A DNA stretch of 64,000 nucleotides from NCBI RefSeq assembly GCF_000521505.1, contig NZ_CP003915.1, forward strand, positions 124,001 to 188,000, written 5' to 3'. The position numbers were made by a program, and so were the translations under genes. How positions within the stretch are numbered: position 1 is the stretch's first letter; the number at the start of each line of letters is the position of its first letter. Source of the stretch: Advenella mimigardefordensis DPN7. Lineage in GTDB: Bacteria; Pseudomonadota; Gammaproteobacteria; Burkholderiales; Burkholderiaceae_B. Below, piece after piece: positions 8,915-16,713 of this stretch. The notes under the pieces were generated by a model. That model ran no database searches, was not told the origin of the DNA, and saw only the letters and a program-made list of their open reading frames with translations.

Positions 8915-10165
8915 ATGACCATCCGTAAAAATGTTGTTGTTCGCGCCTGTCTTGTCGGCGCACTTGCCGTGCTTGGCCTGAACACTGCGCATGCCGCAGA
9001 TCCGGTCAAGATCGGCTATCTGATTCCACTGTCGGGCAGCGCCGCTGCATCTATCGGGCGCGATATGTCGCGTGCGACGCACCTGGCGGTCAAGCATATC
9101 AATGAAAGCGGCGGCATCCAATCGCTGGGCGGCGCCCAGTTAAAGCTGCTGGAATCCGACACCCGGGGCGATCCGAAAGTAGCGCTGACTGAAACAGAAC
9201 GGTTGATTACCCGTGAAAAAGTGCCTGTCCTGCTCGGTGCATTCCAGAGCGGCACGACCTTCCCGGCCACTGCCGTGGCAGAAAAGTATAGTGTGCCCTG
9301 GGTCGTAGACCTGGCTGGCAAAGGTGAAATTACCGAACGCGGTTACAAGTATGTTTTCCGCCCTACGCAAGTGCCTGCCGCTGCCAATGCAGAGGGCATG
9401 GCTGATTTTGTCGCGTACGCCAGCAAGGCGACCGGCAAACCGGCAAAAACCGTAGCGATGGTCTACGAAAACACCGATTGGGGCCAGGATATGGCCAATA
9501 CGTTGCGCAAGAAGTTCAAGGAACAGGGCGTGGATATCGTACTGGACGAAGGGTACCCGCCCAACAGTCCCGACTTGCGACCGCTGGTCCTGAAAATCAA
9601 GGGCCGCAAGCCTGATGTTGTCACGGTGACGTCCTATGCGGCCGATGCGGTGCAGTTGCATAAACTGCTGGCCCAAATGCGGGTGTCGGCCATGGGATAC
9701 ATCGGCAGCGCCGGTGGTCAGATCGACAGTGGCTTTCTGCCGCAGGTGGGCAAGGGTGCGGCCAATGGCGTATTCACCACCAATGGCTGGGCAGGGTATG
9801 AGACTGCCGTGACGACACCGTTTGCCAAAAAGTTCTGGGATGAGTTCACCGGCACTTATAAAGCGGAACCCAACGAATTGTCTGTGAGCGCCTATGGCGC
9901 GGTCTGGGTGATCAAAGATGCCCTGGAACGCGCAGGCAAGGCCGATCCGCAGGCGATCCGCGATGCGCTGGCCACCACCAGTATGAAAGGGACAGATCTG
10001 AATAAACTGCTGGGCTATGACATCGTGATCGATGAAAAAGGCCAGAATCCCCTGAAAAAATTCGTGGTGCAACAGATCACGCCTGAAGGTGAATACCGCA
10101 CCATCTGGCCGGAGAATCTGGCCTCCAAGACCTACAAAATGGTCTGGCCTGCTGCCAACTACTGA
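8915..10165 (+). CDS. Periplasmic substrate-binding protein of a Liv-type ABC importer
   Basis: A 416-residue type I periplasmic binding protein of the branched-chain amino acid family (PF13458). An N-terminal signal peptide is likely (RKNVVVRACLVGALAVLG core, cleavage near AHA-AD at about residue 27). The mature start DPVKIGYLIPLSG and the KVALTETERLI segment are typical. An AGGAGA ribosome-binding site precedes the ATG. Such proteins bind amino acids, but also aromatic acids, amides or urea, so the ligand should be read from the operon: probably the substrate of the PhyH and ligase enzymes. A terminator-like hairpin follows the gene and may keep the binding protein more abundant than the membrane parts. 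Confidence 0.9.
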   Translation: MTIRKNVVVRACLVGALAVLGLNTAHAADPVKIGYLIPLSGSAAASIGRDMSRATHLAVKHINESGGIQSLGGAQLKLLESDTRGDPKVALTETERLITREKVPVLLGAFQSGTTFPATAVAEKYSVPWVVDLAGKGEITERGYKYVFRPTQVPAAANAEGMADFVAYASKATGKPAKTVAMVYENTDWGQDMANTLRKKFKEQGVDIVLDEGYPPNSPDLRPLVLKIKGRKPDVVTVTSYAADAVQLHKLLAQMRVSAMGYIGSAGGQIDSGFLPQVGKGAANGVFTTNGWAGYETAVTTPFAKKFWDEFTGTYKAEPNELSVSAYGAVWVIKDALERAGKADPQAIRDALATTSMKGTDLNKLLGYDIVIDEKGQNPLKKFVVQQITPEGEYRTIWPENLASKTYKMVWPAANY

Positions 10166-10190
10166 TTGGCAAACGGATTATCGCTTTGTC

Positions 10191-10230
10191 GACTGCCGTC
10201 TGATCAGATATCACCGGCAGTCCGTTTTTT
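10191..10230 (+). terminator. Intrinsic terminator / attenuator between binding protein and permease genes
   Basis: GACTGCCG (10191-10198) pairs perfectly with CGGCAGTC (10215-10222), followed by a run of six T at 10225-10230. It lies in the 84-nt gap between the binding-protein gene and livH. The other transporter genes have no comparable signal, so partial read-through is the likely purpose. Confidence 0.7.
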
Positions 10231-10249
10231 AAATCAATGAGGATTCGCT

Positions 10250-11128
10250 TTGAGCATTTATCTTCAAGCATTGCTCGGTGGCATTGCCACCGGAGCAGTA
10301 TATGGTCTGATCGCACTCGGGCTGAGCCTGCAATTTGGCGTGATGAAGATCATCAATTTCGCCCACGGCTCGTTTCTGATGGTTGCGATGTATGTGACTT
10401 ATTACAGCTGCACCTATGCCGGCCTGCACCCGCTGGCAGCAGCACCCATCGCCGCCGTTGTCCTGTTTATCGTGGGATGGGCCTGCCAGCGCTTTTTTAT
10501 CGACGGCATCTATCGCAAGGAATCTGCGCGTGAGCCTATCGGCGTGCTGATCTTCACGACCGGCTTGTGGATTTTTCTGGATTATTTTGCGCTTGCCCTG
10601 CTGGGCCCCGATAGCCGGATGATCGATAGCCCCTGGGCCAACGAAGTGGTCATCATGGGCGACCTCATCTTTACCTATCCACAGGTGGCCGGCTTTATCC
10701 TTGCTGCGCTCGTTACTGTCGGACTGGTGGCCTTTATGCGCTATACGGCGCTGGGTCGCGCCATTCGTGCAACCGGTCAGGACCGCGAGGCCGCCAGCGT
10801 GCTGGGCATCGATAGCAAACGGGTGTACCAATTGTCCTTCGCCATTGGCCTTGGTGTGCTGGGTATTGCCGGCGCGCTGCTGTTGCCTATGTATCCGGTC
10901 AACCCGTTCGTCGGTGATATCTTTGGCATGCGTGCCTTCGTGATCGTCGTGCTGGGTGGGATTGGTTCAATCGCCGGTGCTTTCTGGGGCGGAATCATTG
11001 TGGGCATTCTTGAGTCCGTGGGCAGCCAGCTGATTCCGATCACGTATGCCGAAGCGCTGATTTTCCTGTTGTTCCTGGGCGTGATGTATTTCCGTCCTAG
11101 CGGACTGTTTGGCGTGGAGAAAGAATGA
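10250..11128 (+). CDS. livH: LivH-type membrane permease of the ABC importer
   Basis: A 292-residue inner-membrane permease of the LivH family with about eight hydrophobic segments. The N-terminus (LLGGIATGAVYGLIALGLSLQFGVMKIINFAHGS) is the strongly conserved family start. The segment RAIRATGQDREAASVLGI (about 170-187) is the cytoplasmic coupling loop that contacts the ATPase. The start is TTG 10250 with GAGGA upstream at good spacing; an in-frame ATG would remove conserved residues. Its last bases overlap the livM start (ATGA). With livM it should form the channel for the unknown ligand. The symbol refers to family, not to leucine specificity. Confidence 0.9.
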   Translation: MSIYLQALLGGIATGAVYGLIALGLSLQFGVMKIINFAHGSFLMVAMYVTYYSCTYAGLHPLAAAPIAAVVLFIVGWACQRFFIDGIYRKESAREPIGVLIFTTGLWIFLDYFALALLGPDSRMIDSPWANEVVIMGDLIFTYPQVAGFILAALVTVGLVAFMRYTALGRAIRATGQDREAASVLGIDSKRVYQLSFAIGLGVLGIAGALLLPMYPVNPFVGDIFGMRAFVIVVLGGIGSIAGAFWGGIIVGILESVGSQLIPITYAEALIFLLFLGVMYFRPSGLFGVEKE

Positions 11129-12108
11129 TGGCAGCGCAAGGTTCAAAACATTCATTGCTGTGGGGCGCACTCATTGCCGTGCTGGCGATCGCACCGTTGC
11201 TGACCGGCAATCAGTATTTGCTGTCGATCGCGGTGATGACACTGCTGTACGCCTATCTGGCACTGTCCTGGAATGTACTGGGCGGCATTGCCGGACAGCT
11301 ATCGCTGGGGCACTCGGCGTACTTCGGGATTGGCGCGTATGCCTCGACCTGGTTTTTTGTTCATATGGGTATCAGCCCGTGGATCGGCATGTGGATCGGC
11401 GCGGCGCTGGCCATTGTTGCGGCGGTGATTGTGGGGCTGTCGAGCCTGCATTTGCGTGGCGCCTACTTTGCGCTGGCCACTATTGCGTCGGCCATGGTGC
11501 TCAAGACGATGGTGGAAAATGCCGATGATCTGCTCGGCGGGCCACGTGGCATGGAAGTGACGCTGTTGCGTGATGCGCCATGGCAGTTTCAGTCCACCGG
11601 CAAAGAGTTTTACTATGTGATCGCATTGGTATTCGTGGTGCTGGCTTTGGTGATTAACTGGCGCATCCTGCGCAGCCGCTACGGTTATTACCTGGCTGCC
11701 GTGCGTAACGACCAGGATGCCGCGCTGGCATTGGGCGTGCCCACCACCCGCTATAAGCTTTACGCCGCAATGATCAGCGCCGCAATGACTGCTATCGGTG
11801 GTACGTTTTATGCCCAATTCGTGCTGTTCGTCAGTCCGGACAAGGTATTTGGCGCGAATCTGGGCGTGGTGATTGCGGTGGTCTGCATTATCGGCGGTCG
11901 GGGTACGCTATGGGGTCCGGTCCTGGGCGCATTATTGCTGCTACCCAGTGAAGAACTGGCCCGTTCCTTCTCAGGCGGCCTGCTGGGGGCGGATATGATG
12001 CTCTATGGTCTGCTGCTGATGCTGGTGATCTGGTATGAGCCACGCGGTCTGGTCGCGATCTTTCAGCGCTGGTTCAAGCGGCCGGTCAGGCAGGGAGTAA
12101 CGAAATGA
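11125..12108 (+). CDS. livM: LivM-type membrane permease of the ABC importer
   Basis: A 327-residue inner-membrane permease of the LivM family with several hydrophobic helices. Hallmarks are YAYLALSWNVLGGIAGQLSLG (about 41-61), LRGAYFALATIASAMVL (about 112-128) and the coupling loop LAAVRNDQDAALALGVPTTRYKL (about 191-213). The ATG at 11125 overlaps the livH stop, and its own end overlaps the livG start, so the three genes are translationally coupled. Extra N-terminal LivM residues seen in E. coli are absent, as in many soil bacteria. It forms the second half of the translocation channel. Confidence 0.9.
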   Translation: MMAAQGSKHSLLWGALIAVLAIAPLLTGNQYLLSIAVMTLLYAYLALSWNVLGGIAGQLSLGHSAYFGIGAYASTWFFVHMGISPWIGMWIGAALAIVAAVIVGLSSLHLRGAYFALATIASAMVLKTMVENADDLLGGPRGMEVTLLRDAPWQFQSTGKEFYYVIALVFVVLALVINWRILRSRYGYYLAAVRNDQDAALALGVPTTRYKLYAAMISAAMTAIGGTFYAQFVLFVSPDKVFGANLGVVIAVVCIIGGRGTLWGPVLGALLLLPSEELARSFSGGLLGADMMLYGLLLMLVIWYEPRGLVAIFQRWFKRPVRQGVTK

Positions 12109-12836
12109 CAAGCACAACGTTGCTGGAATTTGATGGCGTAGGCAAAAGCTTTGGCGGCCTGCGTGCCATCGATAATGTAAGTTTTACGGTCAGCGAAGGC
12201 GAAATCGTTGGCTTGATCGGCCCTAACGGCGCCGGCAAAACCACCCTGTTTTCCATGGCATCGGGCTTTCTGAAGCCAACCGACGGCCAGATCCGTTTCC
12301 AGGGCAAGCGTGTGGATGGGTTCGATCCGCCGCATATCTGCCGTGCCGGCCTGGTGCGTACATTCCAGATCGTCAAGCCATTTGGCGAGATGACCGTGAT
12401 CGAAAACGCCATGGTGGGGGCCTTTTTACATCATGCCAAACCACAAGAGGCGCGGGAGGTGGCAGCCCGGGTGCTGCAGCAGGTCGGGCTGGGCGCGCGC
12501 CAGGAGCAGGTCGCAAAAACGCTGACGCTCTCGGGCCGCAAGCGGCTTGAAGTGGCCAAGGCACTGGCCACGCATCCTAAACTGCTGTTGCTCGACGAGG
12601 TGATGGCAGGTCTGACCAGCGTTGAAACGGCCGAAATGCTGGAACTGATTCAAAGCCTGCGTGCGTCAGGCGTGAGTATTCTGGTCATTGAGCACAATAT
12701 GAAGGCGGTGATGAGCTTATCGAACAAGATCGTGGTGATTCAATACGGTAAAAAAATTGCAGAAGGTACACCGGTTGAGGTCGCCAACGATCCGCAAGTG
12801 ATCTCAGCCTACCTGGGAGGCGAGCATGTTGCTTGA
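12105..12836 (+). CDS. livG: LivG-type ATPase of the ABC importer
   Basis: A 243-residue ABC ATPase. Walker A is GPNGAGKTT (about 37-45) and Walker B is LLLLDEVMAGL (about 162-172). The signature region reads LTLSGRKRLEVAKALA instead of canonical LSGGQ. This variant occurs in a subgroup of LivG proteins. The C-terminal ISAYLGGE segment is typical for LivG. The start codon overlaps the livM stop and the end overlaps livF by 11 nt. It powers uptake together with LivF. The variant signature is not a reason to doubt activity. Confidence 0.9.
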   Translation: MTSTTLLEFDGVGKSFGGLRAIDNVSFTVSEGEIVGLIGPNGAGKTTLFSMASGFLKPTDGQIRFQGKRVDGFDPPHICRAGLVRTFQIVKPFGEMTVIENAMVGAFLHHAKPQEAREVAARVLQQVGLGARQEQVAKTLTLSGRKRLEVAKALATHPKLLLLDEVMAGLTSVETAEMLELIQSLRASGVSILVIEHNMKAVMSLSNKIVVIQYGKKIAEGTPVEVANDPQVISAYLGGEHVA

Positions 12837-13533
12837 AGTGAAGGACGTGAGTTCGGGTTATGGTGATGTGCAGGTGCTCAGCGGCATCACTATCAATGTG
12901 GACGCAGGCGAAATCGTCAGTATTGTAGGTGCCAATGGTGCAGGCAAGACGACGCTGATCCGCGCCATCATGGGCACCTTGCCAGTCACAAAGGGGCAGA
13001 TTCAATTCGATGGTAAGCGCATCGACGGCCTGGCGCCGCACCTGATTGCGCGGGCCGGTATTGCCCAGGTGATGGAAGGGCGCCGCCTGTTCGGTCATAT
13101 GGAAGTAGAGGACAATCTGCTGGTGGGTGGCGATATTCTGAACGATAAAGCGCAGCAACGCCAGAATCTCGACTGGATCTACAGCATGTTCCCGCGCCTG
13201 AAGGAGCGCCGCCGTCAACTGGCGCGCTCGTTCAGTGGCGGGGAGCAGCAGATGCTGGCCATTGGCCGGGCGTTGATGACATCGCCCAAACTGTTGTTGC
13301 TGGACGAGCCTTCTATCGGGCTGGCGCCCATCATGGTCAAGGATATTTTTGAGAAACTCCCCTTGATCCAGGCGCGTGGCGTCACCATTCTGCTGGTGGA
13401 ACAGGATGTGCATCGATCGCTCAGTATGTCGGGCCGCGGCTATGTCATGGAGCATGGCGAAATTGTCCTGGCCGGTACAGGGCAGGAACTACTCAGTAAC
13501 GAGCGCCTGCGGCAGGCCTATATGGGGATCTGA
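12826..13533 (+). CDS. livF: LivF-type ATPase of the ABC importer
   Basis: A 235-residue ABC ATPase and the last gene of the nine-gene operon. Walker A is GANGAGKTTLIRAIMG (about 35-50), the signature is RSFSGGEQQMLAIGRALM (about 135-152) and Walker B is LLLLDEPSIGLAP (about 157-169). QVMEGRRLFGHMEVEDNLLVG matches the LivF Q-loop region. It ends with the usual LRQAYMGI. It partners with LivG under the LivHM channel. No gene follows on the same strand until glpD, 261 nt later. Confidence 0.92.
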   Translation: MLLEVKDVSSGYGDVQVLSGITINVDAGEIVSIVGANGAGKTTLIRAIMGTLPVTKGQIQFDGKRIDGLAPHLIARAGIAQVMEGRRLFGHMEVEDNLLVGGDILNDKAQQRQNLDWIYSMFPRLKERRRQLARSFSGGEQQMLAIGRALMTSPKLLLLDEPSIGLAPIMVKDIFEKLPLIQARGVTILLVEQDVHRSLSMSGRGYVMEHGEIVLAGTGQELLSNERLRQAYMGI

Positions 13534-13700
13534 GCGGCCACTGTTGTTCACTATAAAAAACGATTCGCACGTCGCGGCGCTGATGTGAAGTATTGGCGCC
13601 GCGAATAATAATGGATGTGCGAAACACAAAAAGAGCGCAGGGGAGGCGACAAAGGCTGACAAATCGGTTGAGTGTTTACACGCCGATCGTTTAACTTCAG

Positions 13701-13727
13701 GCATGCGGCATTCTTCATGCCGCATGC
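13701..13727. repeat. Perfect inverted repeat upstream of glpD
   Basis: GCATGCGGCA (13701-13710) and TGCCGCATGC (13718-13727) form a perfect 10-bp stem with a 7-nt loop; GCCGCATGC is then partly repeated. It lies 67 bp before the glpD start and after livF. It has no T-tract, so it may be a weak terminator for livF or an operator for glpD. Confidence 0.4.
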
Positions 13728-13794
13728 CGCATGCATGTGCGTGGCCTGTCCTGCACCCTGCATACTTACCCAATAACCTGGCTATTGATGCTAT

Positions 13795-15459
13795 ATGACA
13801 GTTGATTCAAGTACTTTACCGTTAATAACCGGACGTGCCCAATTGCTGGCCCGTCTGGCCGAACCCAAAACCTACGACCTGGCGGTTATCGGCGGCGGTG
13901 CGACCGGCCTGGGTGTGGCGCTGGATGCGGCTGTGCGTGGTTTTTCGGTGGTGCTGCTGGAGTCGCATGACTTTGCCAAGGGCACCTCGTCACGGGCGAC
14001 CAAGCTTGTGCATGGTGGCGTACGTTATTTGGCGCAGGGCAATATCTCTCTGGTACGGGACGCGCTGCACGAACGGGCCACGCTGCTGCATAATGCACCG
14101 CATATCGCGCAGCCCCTGGCTTTCGTGATGCCTTCGTACAAACTGCTGGATACGCCGTTCTACGGCATTGGCCTGAAGGTCTATGACGCGCTGGCGGGCA
14201 AGGCGGGGCTGGGACATACTCAGTTTTTGAACACCCGACAGACTCAGGCACTATTGCCTACGGTGCGGTCGCAGGGGCTGAAAGGGGGCGTCAAATACTG
14301 GGACGGACAGTTTGACGATGCCCGGCTGGCGCTGGCGCTGGCACGCACGGCTGCCCGGCACGGAGCACTGCTCCTGAACTACTGCGCGGTAACAAAACTG
14401 ATTCATGACAAGGGACGCGTAGCAGGACTGATCTGCGAAGATGGTGACTCGGGTCGCAATTATGAGGTACGTGCGCGTTGCGTGGTCAATGCTGGCGGGC
14501 CATGGGTTGATGCGTTGCGAGAGATGGACGGCGCTCAGGCAGGTCGGACTACTCGCCCCATCGTGGCCCCGAGCCAGGGGGTGCATGTGGTGGTTGACCG
14601 GGCGTTTCTGCCGGGTGATCATGCGTTGCTGGTGCCCAAGACGGCCGACGGCAGGGTGCTGTTCGCTGTACCCTGGCTGGGCAAAGTGATTCTTGGCACA
14701 ACGGACACGCCCCGTCACGACCTGGCCCGTGAGCCGACACCGTTCCAGGCGGAGCTGGATTTCATCCTGGGCGAGGCGGGGCATTACCTGAGCCGGCGGC
14801 CCACCATGGCTGACGTGCGCAGCATGTGGGTCGGTCTGCGTCCGCTGGTCCGGCCCCAGGACGATGATGGCGAGAACACCAAGGGGATCAGCCGTGAGCA
14901 TACGGTGCTCACCAGCGCATCTGGTATGGTGACGGTCACGGGTGGCAAATGGACGACCTATCGCGCCATGGCCGAGGATGTGCTGCAAGCATGCTTTGCA
15001 GCGGGCGCGCTGCCCGCCCGGGCGGACGGCGTCACGGTTAATCTGCCGCTGGTTGGCGCACCGCAGGACGGGATCACGCAACACAATATGCATATGCCGC
15101 AAGGCCTGCATTCCTACGGCAGCGAAGCCGCTGTCGTTAGCGCGCTGCCCGGCGCCGACCACTGGCTGACCGACGGCCTGAGCGAGGCCATGGTGCGCTT
15201 TGCTGTTGCCCACGAATATGCCATTACTGTAGAGGATATATTGGCGCGGCGTTCGCGCTTGCTGTTTCTTGACGCCCGTCAGGCTGCCGCTGTTGCGCCG
15301 CAGGTGGCATCTATCTTGCAGGATGAACTGCAGCGCAATGATGTGGGATTGCCCGCGTTCCTTACACTGGCACAACAGTACACGGGACAGACGCTGGATT
15401 GCGTTGACGGACCCGTCTTGTCGGCGCAGGCGCAAAAAGCCACCCATGGACAATCGTGA
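13795..15459 (+). CDS. glpD: Aerobic glycerol-3-phosphate dehydrogenase
   Basis: GlpD oxidises sn-glycerol 3-phosphate to dihydroxyacetone phosphate, passing electrons through FAD to the quinone pool at the inner membrane. The 554-residue protein has the FAD motif YDLAVIGGGATGLGVALDA (about 27-45) and the family signature GTSSRATKLVHGGVRYL (about 63-79). A second conserved block is VTVTGGKWTTYRAMAEDVL (about 380-398). It completes the pathway begun by glpK. The two are separated by the PhyH-Liv operon, an arrangement that looks like an insertion into an ancestral glp cluster. The start ATG lies in a TATATG context without a strong Shine-Dalgarno sequence. Confidence 0.95.
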   Translation: MTVDSSTLPLITGRAQLLARLAEPKTYDLAVIGGGATGLGVALDAAVRGFSVVLLESHDFAKGTSSRATKLVHGGVRYLAQGNISLVRDALHERATLLHNAPHIAQPLAFVMPSYKLLDTPFYGIGLKVYDALAGKAGLGHTQFLNTRQTQALLPTVRSQGLKGGVKYWDGQFDDARLALALARTAARHGALLLNYCAVTKLIHDKGRVAGLICEDGDSGRNYEVRARCVVNAGGPWVDALREMDGAQAGRTTRPIVAPSQGVHVVVDRAFLPGDHALLVPKTADGRVLFAVPWLGKVILGTTDTPRHDLAREPTPFQAELDFILGEAGHYLSRRPTMADVRSMWVGLRPLVRPQDDDGENTKGISREHTVLTSASGMVTVTGGKWTTYRAMAEDVLQACFAAGALPARADGVTVNLPLVGAPQDGITQHNMHMPQGLHSYGSEAAVVSALPGADHWLTDGLSEAMVRFAVAHEYAITVEDILARRSRLLFLDARQAAAVAPQVASILQDELQRNDVGLPAFLTLAQQYTGQTLDCVDGPVLSAQAQKATHGQS

Positions 15460-15482
15460 ACTGATGGAGCCATAGCGTGATA

Positions 15483-15502
15483 CTGCGCCGGTTTTGGCGC
15501 AG
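15483..15502. terminator. Hairpin between convergent glpD and SDR gene
   Basis: CTGCGCC (15483-15489) and GGCGCAG (15496-15502) form a perfect 7-bp stem with a GGTTTT loop, 23 nt after the glpD stop. No T-tract follows. Position suggests a weak bidirectional terminator. Confidence 0.35.
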
Positions 15503-15558
15503 GCTGCAGCCAGGCGCTGTGCAAGTCGCGCCATGCTTTTGTCTATGGCCGCGTCAAA

Positions 15559-16479
15559 CTATGCGGTGCGCGTATCCGGTCCGCGTGTCTGACGGTATGC
15601 CTGCGCCTTGGCGACCTCATGGCGTAACTGGTCGAATCCGGTAGCAGGTACCATTTCGTTCTGACGATCGGAAATGGCTTCAAGCCGATCCAGCAACACG
15701 TTGGCAGAGCGCTCGTCTTCAGGCAGATATATGCCATTTGTCATCGTGATGTTCGCCTGTTCAACGCTGCCGGCGCCTGCCATCAGAATGGTACGGTTGG
15801 GTGCATTGTCTGCGACCAGGGCAACCAGGGCGGGGCTGACCGACGCGGGCGACAGCATGTCCAGGGTCTCCTGCTCCAGCAGCCCTTCTGTCATGGCGGT
15901 GGCTGCCGTCGGCGCCAGGCAGTTCACATGCACGCCATAGCGTTCGCCTTCCTGTGCCAGTGTCTGCATCAGGCCGACCAGCGCCATCTTGGCCGCGCCG
16001 TAGTTGGCCTGTCCGAAATTACCGTAGAGCCCGGAAGAGGAGGTTGTCATCACGATGCGGCCGTAATGTTGATCGCGCATCCTGTTCCACACAGCATGGG
16101 TGCAGTGTACCGAACCCATCACATGCACTTCCATCACCAGCCGGAAATCTTCCAGGGTCATTTTGGCAAAACTTTTGTCACGCAGGATACCTGCATTGTT
16201 CACCAGAATATCGACACGGCCCCACTGCGCCACTACCTGTTCGACCATCGCCTGGACCTGAGCCGGATCCGTAACATCGGCGCCATGGGCGATGGCGTGA
16301 CCGCCGGCCGATGTAATGGCCTGGACGACGTCCTGGGCGTGCGAGCCAGGTTGATCGGCACCTATATCATTGACCAGTACACGGGCGCCATGACGGGCCA
16401 GTTCGAGCGCGTGAGAGCGGCCAAGACCGCGCCCGGCGCCGGTCACGATAGCAATGCGGTTGTGTAGAAGGGGTGTCAT
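15559..16479 (-). CDS. Short-chain dehydrogenase/reductase (acyl-CoA type)
   Basis: A 306-residue classical SDR with the cofactor motif TGAGRGLG (about 14-21), the NNAG motif (about 93-96) and a catalytic S-Y-K set in TTSSSGLYGNFGQANYGAAK. The N-terminal pattern with LVNDIG and the extended C-terminus resemble the dehydrogenase domain of peroxisomal multifunctional enzyme type 2 and bacterial (3R)-hydroxyacyl-CoA dehydrogenases. It therefore probably acts on a CoA thioester. Directly upstream lies a broken CoA-transferase tail, and beyond it an exported MBL-fold hydrolase on the same strand. This suggests a partly decayed acyl-CoA degradation cluster. Confidence 0.85.
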   Translation of the reverse strand: MTPLLHNRIAIVTGAGRGLGRSHALELARHGARVLVNDIGADQPGSHAQDVVQAITSAGGHAIAHGADVTDPAQVQAMVEQVVAQWGRVDILVNNAGILRDKSFAKMTLEDFRLVMEVHVMGSVHCTHAVWNRMRDQHYGRIVMTTSSSGLYGNFGQANYGAAKMALVGLMQTLAQEGERYGVHVNCLAPTAATAMTEGLLEQETLDMLSPASVSPALVALVADNAPNRTILMAGAGSVEQANITMTNGIYLPEDERSANVLLDRLEAISDRQNEMVPATGFDQLRHEVAKAQAYRQTRGPDTRTA

Positions 16480-16529
16480 TCAGTCTCCGTGTTATACAAA
16501 TGATCAGGGGCATGGATGCTGCCATGTCG

Positions 16530-16713
16530 GCGTATGTCCGAATGATGCCGGCGTGTTCCGGTTGCGTGATGGTGTCCTCGCTGACCCCGCCAGCGCCAGT
16601 ATCGAATGGGTATTCTGGCCCAGTGCGGGGGCATCGTCAACCGCGGGCTCGTCATGATGAACGAAATATTCAGACAGACGATGGCGCCAGACAACGCCAT
16701 CGCCGTTCATTCT
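16530..16713 (-). pseudogene. Remnant of a CaiB/BaiF (class III) CoA-transferase C-terminus, frameshifted
   Basis: Reading the minus strand from 16713 gives GVVWRHRLSEYFVHHDEPAV, DDAPALGQNTHSILALAG. This resembles the last part of family III CoA-transferases, where ALGQHT-x-x-IL precedes a final helix. After the G-run (CCCC on the plus strand at 16585-16588) the match continues only in another frame, as VSEDTITQPEHAGII, also typical. One missing base explains the switch. There is no start codon or N-terminal part, because the stop of the upstream MBL gene is in the same frame directly before it. The original gene was cut down to roughly 60 codons. Confidence 0.55.

Noticed and set aside
9140-10072. 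310-codon open frame antisense to the Liv-type binding protein gene
   Set aside because: Histidine- and glycine-rich shadow of a conserved gene, without a ribosome-binding site or family match.
12105-12836. Defective ATPase because LSGGQ is replaced by LSGRK
   Set aside because: The same variant occurs in a known LivG subgroup, and Walker A and B are intact.
14251-15534. Long open frame of 427 codons antisense to glpD
   Set aside because: It lies opposite the well-conserved glpD, has arginine/histidine/glutamine-rich shadow composition and no recognisable domain.
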